From Streptomyces paludis (lineage in GTDB: Bacteria > Actinomycetota > Actinomycetes > Streptomycetales > Streptomycetaceae): 64,000 nucleotides of DNA. This document shows, in pieces, positions 7,552 to 16,964 of this stretch. Made by a program: the position numbers and the translations under genes. The notes beneath the pieces are model-generated. The model saw only the letters and a program-made list of their open reading frames with translations, searched no databases and was not told the DNA's origin. Within the stretch, counting starts at the first letter, position 1. Each line of letters opens with the position of its first letter. The stretch is from the NCBI RefSeq assembly GCF_003344965.1, contig NZ_CP031194.1:5022001-5086000 (forward strand), given 5' to 3'.

Positions 7552-9482
7552 GCCCGGGACAGGGCCGGCGCCATGAGTACGGTTACGGTCCCGGCGCCGT
7601 CCAGCAGGCCCCGGTCGGCGGCGGCGGACGCCACCGCGCACGGCACGCCGCGCCGCCAGGACCCAGCCGTACGCACCCCCAACCGGTCACCTCCTACGCG
7701 GACTTCGACGCCTTCGACGCGCACTACGCGCAGGGAGCACAGGGCGCGCAGGGCGCGCACGGGACCTATGGCGCGCCCACGCGCCCCACGATGCCGCCCC
7801 GCCCGCCGGCCGCGCCGCCGCCACGGCCACCCGATCTCGCGAAGAAGCCCGGCAACGCACCTGGTACCGCGCCCAAGGTGGACCTCGCCACCGAGATCGT
7901 CGCCTCCTTCGTCGTCTTCCTCGTCGCGCTCCCGCTCTGCATCGGCGTCGCCGTGGCCTCCGGTGCCCCGCCGGAGCTGGGCATCATCTCGGGTGTCGTC
8001 GGCGGCCTGGTCGTGGGCATGGCGCGCGGCTCGACGCTCCAGGTCAGCGGCCCGGCCGCCGGGCTCGCCGCGCTCGTCGCGGACGCCGTGCTGGAGTTCG
8101 GCCTCGCCACCCTCGGGGTGATCGTGCTGGCGTCCGGGGTGCTCCAGATCGGACTGGGGCTGATCCGGCTCGGCCGGATGTTCCAGGCGATCTCCATCGC
8201 GGTCGTCCAGGGCATGCTGGCCGGGATCGGGCTGCCGCTCATGTTCAGCCAGCTCTATCCGATGGCCGACGCCAAGGCGGTCGGCAAGCCGGTCGAGAAC
8301 ATGCTCGGTGTCCCCGGGCTCCTCGTGGACACCTTCGCCGATCCCCAGAAGGCGATCGCGGCGGCGCTCGGCGCGGTCACCGTCGCGCTGAGCTTCGTAT
8401 GGAAGAAGATCCCGCTGCCCGGCCCGCTGAAGAAGGTGCCGGCCGCGCTGGTCGCGGTGGCCGGCGGGATGGCGGTGGCGGCGCTGCCCGGGGTGGAGAT
8501 CACCACGCTCCAGGTCGGCAATCTGCTCGCCTCCGTACAGGTGCCGGGACCCACGCAGTTCGCGGCGCTCGCCAACGGCGCCGTGCTCACCACCGTCCTC
8601 ACCTTCACCGTCATCGCCTCGGCGGAGAGCCTCTTCACCGCCGCCGCCGTGGACCGTATGCACAGCGGCCCCCGCACCCGCTACAACTCCGAGCTGATCG
8701 CCCAGGGCGCCGGCAACACCCTCTGCGGACTCCTCGGCGCGCTGCCCATGACGGCCGTCGTCGCGCGCAGCTCGGCCAACGTCCAGGCGGGCGCGAAGAC
8801 CCGGATCTCCCGCACCCTGCACGGGCTGTGGCTGCTGGCCTTCGCGCTGCTGCTGCCGAACGTGCTTGCGCTCATCCCGGTCTGCGTACTGGCCGGGGTG
8901 CTGGTGCACAGCGGCTGGAAGCTGTTCGCGCCGGAGGAGTTCCCGAAGATGTGGCGGCAGGACCGGGGCGAGTTCGGCGTCATGACCCTGACCACCGTAG
9001 TGATCGTCGCCACCGCCCTGCTCGAAGGCGTGCTGGTGGGGCTGGCGGCGGGGATCGGGCTGGCCGCGCTGCGGATGTCCCGTACCTCCGTACGCACCGA
9101 GGTACGGGACGACACGGCGAAGCTGGTCATGACGGGCAACGTGACCTTCCTGCGGCTGCCGAAGCTCATCGACGCGCTGGAGGAGGTCGCCGCCGCCGGG
9201 ACGCCCCGGATCCGGCTCGACCTGACCGGTGTGACCCACTGGGACCACGCCTGCCGCAGCCAGGTCGACGAGTTCGTCGCCCAGCGCCGGGCCTCGGGCG
9301 GGATACGGGTGGAGCTGCTCCGCCCGGACGAGCCGGGCGCCCCGACCCCGCCGGTGGTTCAAGCGGCTCCCGCGGCGCCGGACGTGCCCGGCCCGACGGC
9401 GGAGTGGTTCTACCTCGACCCGACCCCGGTGGAGGATCTGCTGCCGCCGGAACAGCGCATCTGGGCGCGCGCTGACCGCTAG
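7545..9482 (+). CDS. SulP-family anion (probable bicarbonate) transporter
   Basis: A ~645-aa polytopic membrane protein. Residues ~1-100 are a low-complexity Pro/Gly/Ala-rich region with an AQGAQGAQGAHG run; then comes the SulP core with VDLATEIVASFVVFLVALPLCIGVAVASG and LQVSGPAAGLAAL, and about 10-12 hydrophobic helices. A short C-terminal region (from ~TAKLVMTGNVTFLRLPKL) resembles a STAS domain. Fusion or pairing of SulP transporters with carbonic anhydrase is a known theme for bicarbonate uptake, so bicarbonate is the likely substrate; sulfate remains possible. The GTG at 7545 overlaps the end of the carbonic anhydrase; the true start could be further in, because the N-terminal extension has no fold of its own. 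Confidence 0.9.
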   Translation: MLSPGQGRRHEYGYGPGAVQQAPVGGGGRHRARHAAPPGPSRTHPQPVTSYADFDAFDAHYAQGAQGAQGAHGTYGAPTRPTMPPRPPAAPPPRPPDLAKKPGNAPGTAPKVDLATEIVASFVVFLVALPLCIGVAVASGAPPELGIISGVVGGLVVGMARGSTLQVSGPAAGLAALVADAVLEFGLATLGVIVLASGVLQIGLGLIRLGRMFQAISIAVVQGMLAGIGLPLMFSQLYPMADAKAVGKPVENMLGVPGLLVDTFADPQKAIAAALGAVTVALSFVWKKIPLPGPLKKVPAALVAVAGGMAVAALPGVEITTLQVGNLLASVQVPGPTQFAALANGAVLTTVLTFTVIASAESLFTAAAVDRMHSGPRTRYNSELIAQGAGNTLCGLLGALPMTAVVARSSANVQAGAKTRISRTLHGLWLLAFALLLPNVLALIPVCVLAGVLVHSGWKLFAPEEFPKMWRQDRGEFGVMTLTTVVIVATALLEGVLVGLAAGIGLAALRMSRTSVRTEVRDDTAKLVMTGNVTFLRLPKLIDALEEVAAAGTPRIRLDLTGVTHWDHACRSQVDEFVAQRRASGGIRVELLRPDEPGAPTPPVVQAAPAAPDVPGPTAEWFYLDPTPVEDLLPPEQRIWARADR

Positions 9483-9492
9483 CCGGCACGCT

Positions 9493-9705
9493 CTAGCCGG
9501 GCCAGTACGTACGTGCCCACGCGCGCGGTCCCGGCGCCGGCAGCCGGTGGTGGGCGATCCGGGCCGGGGCGGACCACTCGGCGGGCGGCGCCGGGGGGCC
9601 CGCCGCCTGCCCGGACGCCGCCGTCGCCGCCGCGCGGGCCTGGACCACGGCGAGGGCGGCGGCCAGCTCCTCGGGGGTGGGGTTGCCTCGTACAACCTTG
9701 ATCAT
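9493..9705 (-). CDS. accE: Acyl-CoA carboxylase epsilon subunit
   Basis: A 70-aa accessory subunit that in actinomycetes stimulates the alpha-beta carboxylase complex. It starts MIKVVRGNPTPEELAAALAVVQARAA, the hallmark of AccE/PccE, and ends in a Trp-rich basic region (EWSAP, RAWARTYWPG). It lies 34 bp downstream of pccB on the same strand, the standard arrangement. It ends 10 bp from the convergent SulP gene. The start at 9705 is the only one giving the family N-terminus. Confidence 0.93.
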   Translation of the reverse strand: MIKVVRGNPTPEELAAALAVVQARAAATAASGQAAGPPAPPAEWSAPARIAHHRLPAPGPRAWARTYWPG

Positions 9706-9739
9706 CGTGGGCTCCAGGGCTGGACAGGAACGGATAGGA

Positions 9740-11347
9740 CTAGAGGGGGATGTTGCCGTGCTTCTTCGGCGGGAGGCTCTCCCGCTTCGTCCGCAGCTGC
9801 CGCAGCCCGCGCACCACATACGCCCGGGTGTCCGACGGCATGATCACCGCGTCGACATAACCGCGCTCGGCCGCCACATACGGGTTGAGCAGCGCGTCCT
9901 CGTACTCCTGGATCAGCCCGGCGCGCACCGACTCGCGCGCCTCGTCGTCGCCCGCCGCCGCGATCGCGCGCCGGTGCAGGATGTTGACGGCGCCCTGCGC
10001 GCCCATCACGGCGATCTGGGCGGTCGGCCAGGCGAAGTTGAGGTCGGCGCCCAGGTGCTTGGAGCCCATCACGTCGTACGCGCCGCCGAACGCCTTCCGG
10101 GTGATCACCGTGATCAGCGGCACCGTGGCCTCGGCGTACGCGTAGATCAGCTTGGCGCCGCGCCGGATGATCCCGCCGTACTCCTGGTCGACGCCCGGCA
10201 GGAAGCCCGGCACGTCCACGAAGGTCAGGACGGGGATGTTGAAGGCGTCGCAGGTCCGCACGAACCGCGCGGCCTTCTCCGAGGCGTTGATGTCCAGACA
10301 GCCCGCGAACTGGAGCGGCTGGTTCGCTACGACGCCCACCGGGAATCCCTCGACCCGGCCGAAGCCCGTGATGATGTTCGGCGCGAAGAGCGCCTGTGTC
10401 TCCAGGAACTCGCCGTCGTCCAGGACATGTTCGATCGCCGTGTGCATGTCGTACGGCTGGTTCGCGGAGTCGGGGATCAGCGTGTCCAGCTCGCGGTCCT
10501 CGTCGGTCGCTTCGAGGTCGGCCTCCTCGGGGAAGGCGGGCGGCTCGGAGAGGTTGTTCGACGGGAGGTACGAGAGCAGGGACTTGACGTAGTCGATGGC
10601 GTCCTTCTCGTCGCCCGCCATGTGGTGCGCGACCCCGGACACGGTGTTGTGCGTACGGGCGCCGCCCAGCTCCTCGAAGCCGACGTCCTCGCCCGTCACC
10701 GTCTTGATCACATCGGGACCGGTGATGAACATGTGCGAGGTCTGATCGACCATCACCGTGAAGTCCGTGATCGCCGGCGAGTACACCGCGCCGCCCGCGC
10801 ACGGCCCCACGATCAGGCTGATCTGCGGCACCACACCGGAGGCGTGCACATTGCGGCGGAAGATCTCGGCGAAGAGACCGAGCGCGGCCACCCCCTCCTG
10901 GATCCGGGCGCCACCGCCGTCGTTGATCCCGATCACCGGGCAGCCGGTCTTCAGCGCGAAGTCCATGACCTTCACGATCTTCTCGCCGTAGACCTCGCCG
11001 AGCGAGCCGCCGAAGACCGTGAAGTCCTGCGAGTACACACAGACCGGACGGCCGTCGACCGTGCCGTAACCGGTGACGACCCCGTCCCCGTACGGGCGGT
11101 TCTTCTCGATGCCGAAGTTGGTGGAGCGGTGCCGCGCGAACTCGTCCAGCTCGACGAACGACCCCTCGTCGAGCAGCAGACCGACCCGCTCACGGGCCGT
11201 CAGCTTGCCCCGGGAGTGCTGCTTCTCGACGGCGCGCGCGGAACCGGCGTGGGTCGCCTCGTCGACGCGGCGCCGGAGGTCCGCGAGTTTTCCGGCGGTG
11301 GTGTGGGGCGCGGCGGCGGTTTCGTGGGTGCTTTCCGGCTCGGACAT
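9740..11347 (-). CDS. pccB: Propionyl-/acyl-CoA carboxylase beta subunit
   Basis: A 535-aa carboxyltransferase that moves CO2 from biotin to propionyl-CoA (and perhaps acetyl-CoA), giving methylmalonyl-CoA for polyketide and odd-chain metabolism. It carries both crotonase-like halves, with oxyanion-forming glycines in [17 protein letters not shown] and [18 protein letters not shown]. The aspartate at residue 425 in GGAYDVM corresponds by context to D422 of S. coelicolor PccB, which favours propionyl-CoA over acetyl-CoA. It is divergent from birA, which supplies biotinylation of AccA2, and is followed by accE. Confidence 0.96.
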   Translation of the reverse strand: MSEPESTHETAAAPHTTAGKLADLRRRVDEATHAGSARAVEKQHSRGKLTARERVGLLLDEGSFVELDEFARHRSTNFGIEKNRPYGDGVVTGYGTVDGRPVCVYSQDFTVFGGSLGEVYGEKIVKVMDFALKTGCPVIGINDGGGARIQEGVAALGLFAEIFRRNVHASGVVPQISLIVGPCAGGAVYSPAITDFTVMVDQTSHMFITGPDVIKTVTGEDVGFEELGGARTHNTVSGVAHHMAGDEKDAIDYVKSLLSYLPSNNLSEPPAFPEEADLEATDEDRELDTLIPDSANQPYDMHTAIEHVLDDGEFLETQALFAPNIITGFGRVEGFPVGVVANQPLQFAGCLDINASEKAARFVRTCDAFNIPVLTFVDVPGFLPGVDQEYGGIIRRGAKLIYAYAEATVPLITVITRKAFGGAYDVMGSKHLGADLNFAWPTAQIAVMGAQGAVNILHRRAIAAAGDDEARESVRAGLIQEYEDALLNPYVAAERGYVDAVIMPSDTRAYVVRGLRQLRTKRESLPPKKHGNIPL

Positions 11348-11424
11348 CGGGATGCGGCTCCCTGCGGGGTCACGGGTGCGGGTGCGTGTGCTGGTGCGGT
11401 TGGGGGTTCTGTGCGGTGCGGGTT

Positions 11425-11440
11425 GCTACTGATCCGTAGC
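11425..11440. promoter_or_regulatory. 16-bp palindrome GCTACTGATCCGTAGC upstream of pccB
   Basis: A near-perfect palindrome about 78 bp upstream of the pccB start and 58 bp before birA. A copy differing at one base is found at 20868-20883 upstream of the large lipoprotein gene. It may be a shared operator or part of a promoter. Confidence 0.35.
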
Positions 11441-11484
11441 GTATCGGCGGGGGTGCGGTTCGGCAGTGCGGTGTATCCCACACC

Positions 11485-11490
11485 TACGCT
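11485..11490 (+). promoter_or_regulatory. -10 box (TACGCT) of leaderless birA
   Basis: TACGCT ends 7 nt before the birA ATG and no Shine-Dalgarno sequence is present, pointing to leaderless transcription. Confidence 0.5.
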
Positions 11491-11497
11491 GGGTTGC

Positions 11498-12364
11498 ATG
11501 ACGGAGCACCATGACCCGGCCAACCGCTGGTCCGACCTCGAACGCCCCCCGCTGAACCTGCGCGCGCTGCGCCGCGGGCTCGTCGTCCCGGGCGGTCTGT
11601 GGACCGCGCTCGACGTGGTGACCGCGACCGGGTCCACCAATTCCGACCTGGCCGCGCGCGCCCGCGACGGGGCGGTGGAGGGCGCCGTACTCGTCGCCGA
11701 GGAGCAGACCGCCGGGCGCGGCCGGCTGGACCGGCGGTGGACGGCGCCCGCGCGCTCCGGGATCTTCTTCTCCGTACTCCTGCGGCCCGGACCCGAGGTC
11801 CCCGTCGAGCGTCTCGGCTGGCTGCCGCTGCTGACCGGGGTCGCCGTCGCGACCGGGCTGGCGCGCGCGGCCGGGGTGGACACGGCGCTCAAATGGCCCA
11901 ACGACCTGCTCGTCACCGTCGGCGGCGAGGAGCGCAAGGCCGGCGGGATCCTCGCCGAGCGCGCCGGGGCGGACGCGGTCGTCGTGGGCGTCGGCCTGAA
12001 CGTCTCGCTGCGCGCCGACGAACTTCCCGTCCCGACCGCCGGTTCGCTCCACCTCGCCGACGCGGTCTCCCTCGACCGCGACACCCTGCTGAGGGGCGTA
12101 CTCCGGTCGCTGGAGCAGTGGTACGGCAGATGGCGCGCGGCGGGCGGCGACCCGGCGCTGTCCGGACTCCAGGAGGCGTACGCGGCGGGCTGCGCGACCC
12201 TCGGCCGTACGGTACGGGCCGAGCTGCCCGGCGACCGCGCGCTCACGGGCGAGGCGGTCGCTGTCGACGGCGACGGGCGGCTGATCCTGCGGACGGCGGA
12301 CGGGACGCGGCAGGCGGTGAGCGCGGGCGACGTGGTGCATGTGCGGCCGGCGGGGGCGGCCTGA
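11498..12364 (+). CDS. birA: Biotin--[acetyl-CoA-carboxylase] ligase
   Basis: A 288-aa biotin protein ligase that activates biotin to biotinyl-AMP and attaches it to the AMKM lysine of AccA2-type proteins. Visible motifs are ATGSTNSDL, the glycine-rich biotin/AMP loop EEQTAGRGRLDRRW, the LKWPNDLLV motif with catalytic Lys, KAGGILAE and VGVGLNVS. There is no N-terminal DNA-binding domain of the E. coli repressor type, so it is a class I ligase. The ATG at 11498 is supported by the TACGCT box 7 nt upstream. It faces away from pccB across a 150-bp spacer. Confidence 0.95.
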   Translation: MTEHHDPANRWSDLERPPLNLRALRRGLVVPGGLWTALDVVTATGSTNSDLAARARDGAVEGAVLVAEEQTAGRGRLDRRWTAPARSGIFFSVLLRPGPEVPVERLGWLPLLTGVAVATGLARAAGVDTALKWPNDLLVTVGGEERKAGGILAERAGADAVVVGVGLNVSLRADELPVPTAGSLHLADAVSLDRDTLLRGVLRSLEQWYGRWRAAGGDPALSGLQEAYAAGCATLGRTVRAELPGDRALTGEAVAVDGDGRLILRTADGTRQAVSAGDVVHVRPAGAA

Positions 12365-12402
12365 GGAAGCGGGGCGGCCCTGAGGAAGCGGGGGCGGCCC
12401 GA
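12362..12402. repeat. Tandem ~20-bp duplication after birA
   Basis: The unit CTGAGGAAGCGGGGCGGCC occurs twice in tandem immediately after the birA stop, with one inserted G in the second copy. The rest of the spacer to the cyclase gene shows no gene. Confidence 0.45.
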
Positions 12403-12588
12403 GGGGTCCGGTCGGGTGTTCTGCGCCTTCTTTGCTGGTCGCGGGCGGGGGCACCGGCGGGGGCATCGGCAGGCAGGGCGGTTCTTGACCGACGGCGATA
12501 CGTGAGCCAGGGCACATCTGCCGTATCGTTGAGGCGATCCACGACAGATCGGTAGGGCAGTGCGCAGGGAACGGGCAGGAGGCGGCTG

Positions 12589-13758
12589 GTGACCGTCGAT
12601 GATTCGACTTCCGGCGAGGAAGCGCAGCCTCCGCCTCCGCCGTCGCCGTCGTCGGACTCCCCGGGCCATCCGAACCCGCACCACATCGTCGACCACACGG
12701 CCGAGCCCTCCGACGACCCGCTGGCCATCCGGCTCGAACAGCTGATCCTCGGCGCCGAGCGCCGCTACACCCCCTTCCAGGCCGCCCGTACGGCCGGTGT
12801 CTCGATGGACCTGGCGTCCCGCTTCTGGCGGGCGATGGGCTTCGCGGACGTGGGCCAGGCCAGGGCGTTCACCGAGGCCGACGTACTGGCGCTGCGCCGG
12901 CTCTCCGGACTGGTCGAGGCCGGGCTGCTGAGCGAGCCGATGGCCATCCAGGTCGCCCGGTCGACCGGCCAGACCACCGCCCGGCTGGCCGAGTGGCAGA
13001 TCGACTCCTTCCTGGCCGGGCTCATCGAGCCGCCCGAACCCGGGATGACCCGTACGGAAGTCACGTATCCGCTGGTGGAGCTGCTCCTGCCGGAGCTGGA
13101 GGAGTTCCTGGTGTACGTGTGGCGGCGCCAGCTCGCCGCCGCCACCGGACGCGTCGTTCAGGCGGCCGACGACGACGAGATGGTCGACCGGCGGCTCGCC
13201 GTCGGCTTCGCCGACCTCGTCGGTTTCACCCGGCTGACCCGGCGGCTGGAGGAGGAGGAACTCGGCGAGCTGGTCGAGGCGTTCGAGACGACCTGCGCCG
13301 ACCTCGTCGCCGCGCACGGCGGCCGGCTGATCAAGACCCTCGGCGACGAGGTGCTGTACGCGGCGGACGACGCCGGTACGGCGGCGGAGATCGCGCTGCG
13401 GTTGATAGAGACCATGACGCACGACGAGACGATGCCGGCGCTGCGCGTCGGTATCGCGTTCGGCACGGTCACCACGCGGATGGGCGATGTCTTCGGTACG
13501 ACGGTGAACCTCGCGAGCCGGCTGACGTCGATCGCGCCCAAGGACACGGTGCTGGTCGACGGCGCGTTCGCCCAGGAGCTGATCCGTACCGGCGAGGTCC
13601 CGGCCTCCGAGGCGCAGGCCGCCGAGGCGGCGGCGCGCGCCGAGAAGGAGGGCGCGGTGCCGCCCCCGTACCGCTTCGGGCTCCAGCCGATGTGGCAGCG
13701 GCCGGTGCGCGGTCTTGGCGTGGTCGAGCCATGGCTCCTGGGGCGGCGGACGACTTAG
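12589..13758 (+). CDS. cya: Class III adenylate cyclase with Rv1264-like regulatory domain
   Basis: A 389-aa soluble cyclase making cAMP from ATP. After an acidic, Pro-rich N-terminus (1-45), residues ~45-160 resemble the helical regulatory domain of mycobacterial Rv1264 (pH-responsive), including a MerR-like segment. The catalytic domain (~200-330) has the first metal Asp in VGFADLVGFTRL, the Lys and second Asp in RLIKTLGDEV, and the DVFGTTVNLASRL segment with the transition-state Asn and Arg; a Lys preceding the second metal site and an Asp downstream favour ATP over GTP. The GTG at 12589 has GCAGGAGG upstream. The position matches the cya gene of S. coelicolor as I remember it. Confidence 0.93.
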   Translation: MTVDDSTSGEEAQPPPPPSPSSDSPGHPNPHHIVDHTAEPSDDPLAIRLEQLILGAERRYTPFQAARTAGVSMDLASRFWRAMGFADVGQARAFTEADVLALRRLSGLVEAGLLSEPMAIQVARSTGQTTARLAEWQIDSFLAGLIEPPEPGMTRTEVTYPLVELLLPELEEFLVYVWRRQLAAATGRVVQAADDDEMVDRRLAVGFADLVGFTRLTRRLEEEELGELVEAFETTCADLVAAHGGRLIKTLGDEVLYAADDAGTAAEIALRLIETMTHDETMPALRVGIAFGTVTTRMGDVFGTTVNLASRLTSIAPKDTVLVDGAFAQELIRTGEVPASEAQAAEAAARAEKEGAVPPPYRFGLQPMWQRPVRGLGVVEPWLLGRRTT

Positions 13759-13803
13759 GATCCCTTCCGGTGAACCGTCGTTAACCGGAAGGTGGTCGGG
13801 GTC

Positions 13804-14655
13804 GTGGGTGAGGACGCAGAGCTGGTAGGGGCGGACGCGGAAGCGGTGCCGGCGCCGCTACCGGTCGAGCAGCGGTTCGGGGAGTTCGTCGTGGTGCGGC
13901 GGCACGGCCCGGTCGCGGAGCTGGTCCTCGACCGGCCCAAGGCCATGAACGCCGTATCGACGGAGATGGCCCGCTCCCTCGCCGCCGCGTGCGCGGCGCT
14001 GGCCGGGGACCGGGGCGTACGGGTCACGGTGCTGACCTCGACCCACGCGCGCGCCTTCTGCGTCGGCGCGGACCTCAAGGAGCGCAACTCCTTCAGCGAC
14101 GCCGAGCTGGTGCGCCAGCGGCCGGCCGCGCGCGCCGCGTACACCGGTGTGCTGGAGCTGCCGATGCCGACGGTCGCCGCCGTGCACGGCTACGCGCTGG
14201 GGGGCGGCTACGAGCTGGCGCTCGCCTGCGATCTGATCGTCGCCGACCGGACCGCCGTCGTCGGACTCCCCGAGGTGTCGGTCGGGGTGATCCCCGGCGG
14301 CGGCGGTACGCAGCTGCTGCCGCGCCGGGTCGGGGCCGCGCGGGCGGCGGAGCTGATCTTCACGGCGCGCCGGGTCGAGGCGGCGGAGGCGGGCGCGCTC
14401 GGGCTGGTCGACCATGTGGTCGACGCGGGCACCGACCGGGACGAGGCCCTCGCGCTGGCCGCCCGTATCGCCGCGAACTCGCCGGTCGGCCTGCGCGCCG
14501 CGAAGCGCGCGCTGCGGCTCGGGCAGGGGCTCGATCTGCGGGCCGGGCTGGAGGTCGAGGACGCGGCGTGGCGTTCGGTCGCCTTCTCGGGGGACCGGGC
14601 GGAGGGGGTCGCGGCGTTCAACGAGAAGCGGGCGGCGAGGTGGCCGGGGGAGTAG
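13804..14655 (+). CDS. Enoyl-CoA hydratase/isomerase family protein
   Basis: A ~283-aa crotonase-fold enzyme acting on CoA thioesters. The oxyanion-hole motifs are AFCVGADLKER and HGYALGGGYELALACDL, followed by PEVSVGVIPGGGGTQLLPRRVG and the C-terminal FNEKRAARW. Glu residues in the positions typical of hydratases are present (GGGYELAL, LPEV), so hydratase activity is plausible; the exact substrate is unknown. The GTG at 13804 is preferred because GGAAGG lies ~12 nt before it, whereas the GTG at 13792 directly abuts that sequence. It follows cya closely and may be co-transcribed with it. Confidence 0.92.
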   Translation: MGEDAELVGADAEAVPAPLPVEQRFGEFVVVRRHGPVAELVLDRPKAMNAVSTEMARSLAAACAALAGDRGVRVTVLTSTHARAFCVGADLKERNSFSDAELVRQRPAARAAYTGVLELPMPTVAAVHGYALGGGYELALACDLIVADRTAVVGLPEVSVGVIPGGGGTQLLPRRVGAARAAELIFTARRVEAAEAGALGLVDHVVDAGTDRDEALALAARIAANSPVGLRAAKRALRLGQGLDLRAGLEVEDAAWRSVAFSGDRAEGVAAFNEKRAARWPGE

Positions 14656-14723
14656 GGGCGGCACCGCGCAGCCTCCCGCGGCACCGCGCGGCATCCCGTT
14701 CCGCGTCTTCAAATCGCCCTAAA

Positions 14724-14746
14724 CCACCTCAAGGTACTTAAGGTGG
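14724..14746. promoter_or_regulatory. 23-bp palindrome overlapping the ribosome binding site of the GGDEF gene
   Basis: The arms CCACCTCAAG and CTTAAGGTGG are separated by GTA and match at 9 of 10 positions. The right arm contains the AGGTGG Shine-Dalgarno element, and TACTTA within it could be a -10. The site could act as an operator or as an RNA hairpin hiding the ribosome binding site. Confidence 0.55.
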
Positions 14747-14750
14747 AGTG

Positions 14751-15965
14751 ATGGGAGTGGATGGGGACGCGCGACTGCGCGCCATAGTGGCACTGTCCCA
14801 GGCGATGGCCGCGGCCCCCACGGCCCAGGACGCCTGGCGGGCGGCGGCGCGGGGCGCGTACGAGGCGCTGGGCGGGAACTTCGCCGCGCTGTCGCTGTGG
14901 GAACGGGATCTCGGGCGGCTCAAGGTGCTGGTGAACGCGGGGGAGCGGGTGGCCGGGGAGGAGGAGTTCCCGGCGGACGAGTCGTATCCGGTGCACCGGT
15001 TCCCCGAGATCGCGGACTTCCCGCAGGAGCGGTGGCCGGCGGAGCCGGCGGGTTGCGGGGGTGCGGCGGGGGGTGCGGGGGCTTCCGGACCGGCTTCCGG
15101 ATCGGCTTCCGGGACCGCCGGGGCCGCTGGAACTGCCGGAACCGCTGTCGTTGGCGTGGTCACGTCGGACGTGGACGGGCCCGCCGCCGGGGCGCGGGCG
15201 GCGGCGCTGCGGCGGCGCGGGCGGGGCTGCTGTGTCGTCGCGCCGATCGTCCTGCACGGGCGGGCGTGGGGCGAGCTGTACGTGGCCCGGCCGCGTGGCG
15301 CGCCGCTGTTCGACGCGGACGACGCGGGCTTCGCCACCGTCGTCGCCTCCGTCGTCGCGGCCGGGATCGCCCAGACGGAACGCCTTGAGGAGGTACGCCG
15401 GCTCGCCTTCACCGACCCGCTGACGGGCCTGGCGAACCGGCGCGCGGTCGATTCGCGGCTCGACGAGGCGATCGCGCGGTACCGGGAGGAGGGGGCCGTC
15501 GTCAGCCTCGTCGTCTGCGACCTCAACGGCCTCAAGGCCGTCAACGACACGCTCGGTCATGCCGTCGGTGACCGCCTGCTGGAACGATTCGGCTCGCTCC
15601 TCTCGGTCTGCGGCGCCCGCCTCCCGGGCGCGCTGGCCGCGCGGCTCGGCGGCGACGAGTTCTGTCTGCTGACGGTGGGGCCGTCGGCCGACGAGGTCAT
15701 CGCCGTCGCCGACGAGCTGTGCCGCCGGGCGGCGGCGCTGGACCTGGGCGAGGGCGTGGCCTGCGGAATCGCCTCCACCGGCGACCCCATCGGCGAGCTG
15801 CGCACCGCCCGCCGCCTCTTCCGCCTGGCAGACGCAGCCCAATACCGCGCAAAGGCGGCCCGCTCCCCGGGCCCGGTGGTGGCCGGCCGAGACGACGAGG
15901 TACTCACCCTGGCCGACACGCCGTCGCCGGCGGCAGGCGACCGGAGACGGTTCCGCGGGGCGTAG
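14751..15965 (+). CDS. GAF-GGDEF protein (probable diguanylate cyclase)
   Basis: A 404-aa protein with an N-terminal GAF-like sensor (about 1-210), interrupted by a Gly/Ala/Ser-rich insertion (GGAAGGAGASGPASG region), and a GGDEF domain (about 220-385). The catalytic signature GGDEF is intact at residues 300-304 and is preceded by FTDPLTGLANRRA and CDLNGLKAVND, so synthesis of c-di-GMP is expected. The residues before GGDEF lack the RxxD inhibitory site. It resembles the GAF-GGDEF cyclase of the Streptomyces c-di-GMP network, which controls development. The ATG at 14751 follows AGGTGGAG; a GTG directly before it is possible. Confidence 0.92.
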   Translation: MGVDGDARLRAIVALSQAMAAAPTAQDAWRAAARGAYEALGGNFAALSLWERDLGRLKVLVNAGERVAGEEEFPADESYPVHRFPEIADFPQERWPAEPAGCGGAAGGAGASGPASGSASGTAGAAGTAGTAVVGVVTSDVDGPAAGARAAALRRRGRGCCVVAPIVLHGRAWGELYVARPRGAPLFDADDAGFATVVASVVAAGIAQTERLEEVRRLAFTDPLTGLANRRAVDSRLDEAIARYREEGAVVSLVVCDLNGLKAVNDTLGHAVGDRLLERFGSLLSVCGARLPGALAARLGGDEFCLLTVGPSADEVIAVADELCRRAAALDLGEGVACGIASTGDPIGELRTARRLFRLADAAQYRAKAARSPGPVVAGRDDEVLTLADTPSPAAGDRRRFRGA

Positions 15966-16915
15966 GCGGCGCGGGGCCGGGCTGGGCGCTGTGGGGCGGC
16001 CCCTCCAGCCTGGGGGCCCAGGAGGTGGTGCCGCACTGCCACTCGGCTCAGGGTCTGGCGGGCGGGTGGGCCCTGCGGGGCTGCGCGGTAGAGGATTGGG
16101 GCTGCCGGGGTTGTCTCGGCGGCTGACGGCCGCCGGTTGGTTGAGACTCATGCGCCGCTGGGCGCTGTGGTGTTGCTGTCTGCGGGTCAGTACCAAGAGG
16201 TAGACCGGGGTGTACGGGGGCGAGGTGCTGGGCGCTGGGCCGCCCCTCCTTTCGCCAGTGTCGCGCCTCCAGGGGAGGTGTAAAGGGCGCTCCTTCGTCG
16301 CGTCGCTGCGCGATGGGCTGCGCCCACCCTTGACACCTCCCCTTCCGGCGCGTGTACGGGAGAGGGGGGGCGGCCGGGGGGAGGGGGGCCCGGGGGGTGG
16401 TGCCGTGCTGCCGGCCGGTTTAGGGTCCGGCGGGCCGGTGGGCCCTGCGGGGCTGCGCGGCAGAGGAATGGGGCGGTCCGACACCGGCTCGGCGGCTGGC
16501 GGTCCGATGTTTGCTGAGACTCAAGCCCCGCTGGTCACCGTTGCGCTGTGGTGCCCGGAAGGTGGATGGGTTCTGCGGACTGGTCGGGTCTGCGGGCCGC
16601 CCTCCTGTCGATCCGCCCCATATGGGGCGTTTTGGCTGGCGGTTGGGGGGCTCTTTGGGCGGCACGTGTGTCCTCGGGTGCGTTAGCGGCACTCCAGGGC
16701 GCATGGGTGGCCCTCGGGGGCCCACTTGGTGCCACATGCGTCCCGGCGGGCGCCTTTCCGTGCCGCCGGACGGGGCCTGCCGCCCGGTCGGCCTCTCGGG
16801 CCACCCGCCCCCATCCGCATGTCCCATATGGGCAGGTTTGGCGACCCGTTGGGGGGCTCCTCGGGCGGCACATGTGTCCTCAGGTGCGTTAGGAGCCCTC
16901 CTTGCCGCATGGACG
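15966..16915 (+). repeat. Composite intergenic repeat, cluster I, long arm
   Basis: Noncoding. In order it contains a partial unit (15966-16184), a full unit with boundary sequence GGGTCAGTACCAAGAGGTA near 16184, a long hairpin (16262-16352) and the GGGCTGCGCGGCAGAGGAAT box, then two copies of a palindrome module (first with GCCCCATATGGGGC at 16615-16628, second with CCCATATGGG at 16823-16832, each followed by a TGCGTTAG segment). The same order, inverted, is found at 53470-54500. Open frames here are byproducts of high GC. Confidence 0.75.
16262..16352 (+). repeat. Repeat hairpin, copy 1
   Basis: The left arm ends GGGGAGGTGTAAAGGGCG and the right arm carries CCCTTGACACCTCCCC with flanking GCGCC/GGCGC; the stem is about 25 bp with a loop containing CTCCTTCGTCGCGTCG. 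The loop differs in length from the other copies while the arms are conserved. Confidence 0.75.
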
Positions 16916-16964
16916 GCCTTCAGCGGCCCACTTGTTGTCACACACGTCCCGGCAACCCCACAAC

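Noticed and set aside
11200..13422. A 740-codon minus-strand frame antisense to birA and cya
   Set aside because: No recognisable domain and it crosses two well-supported genes and their promoters.
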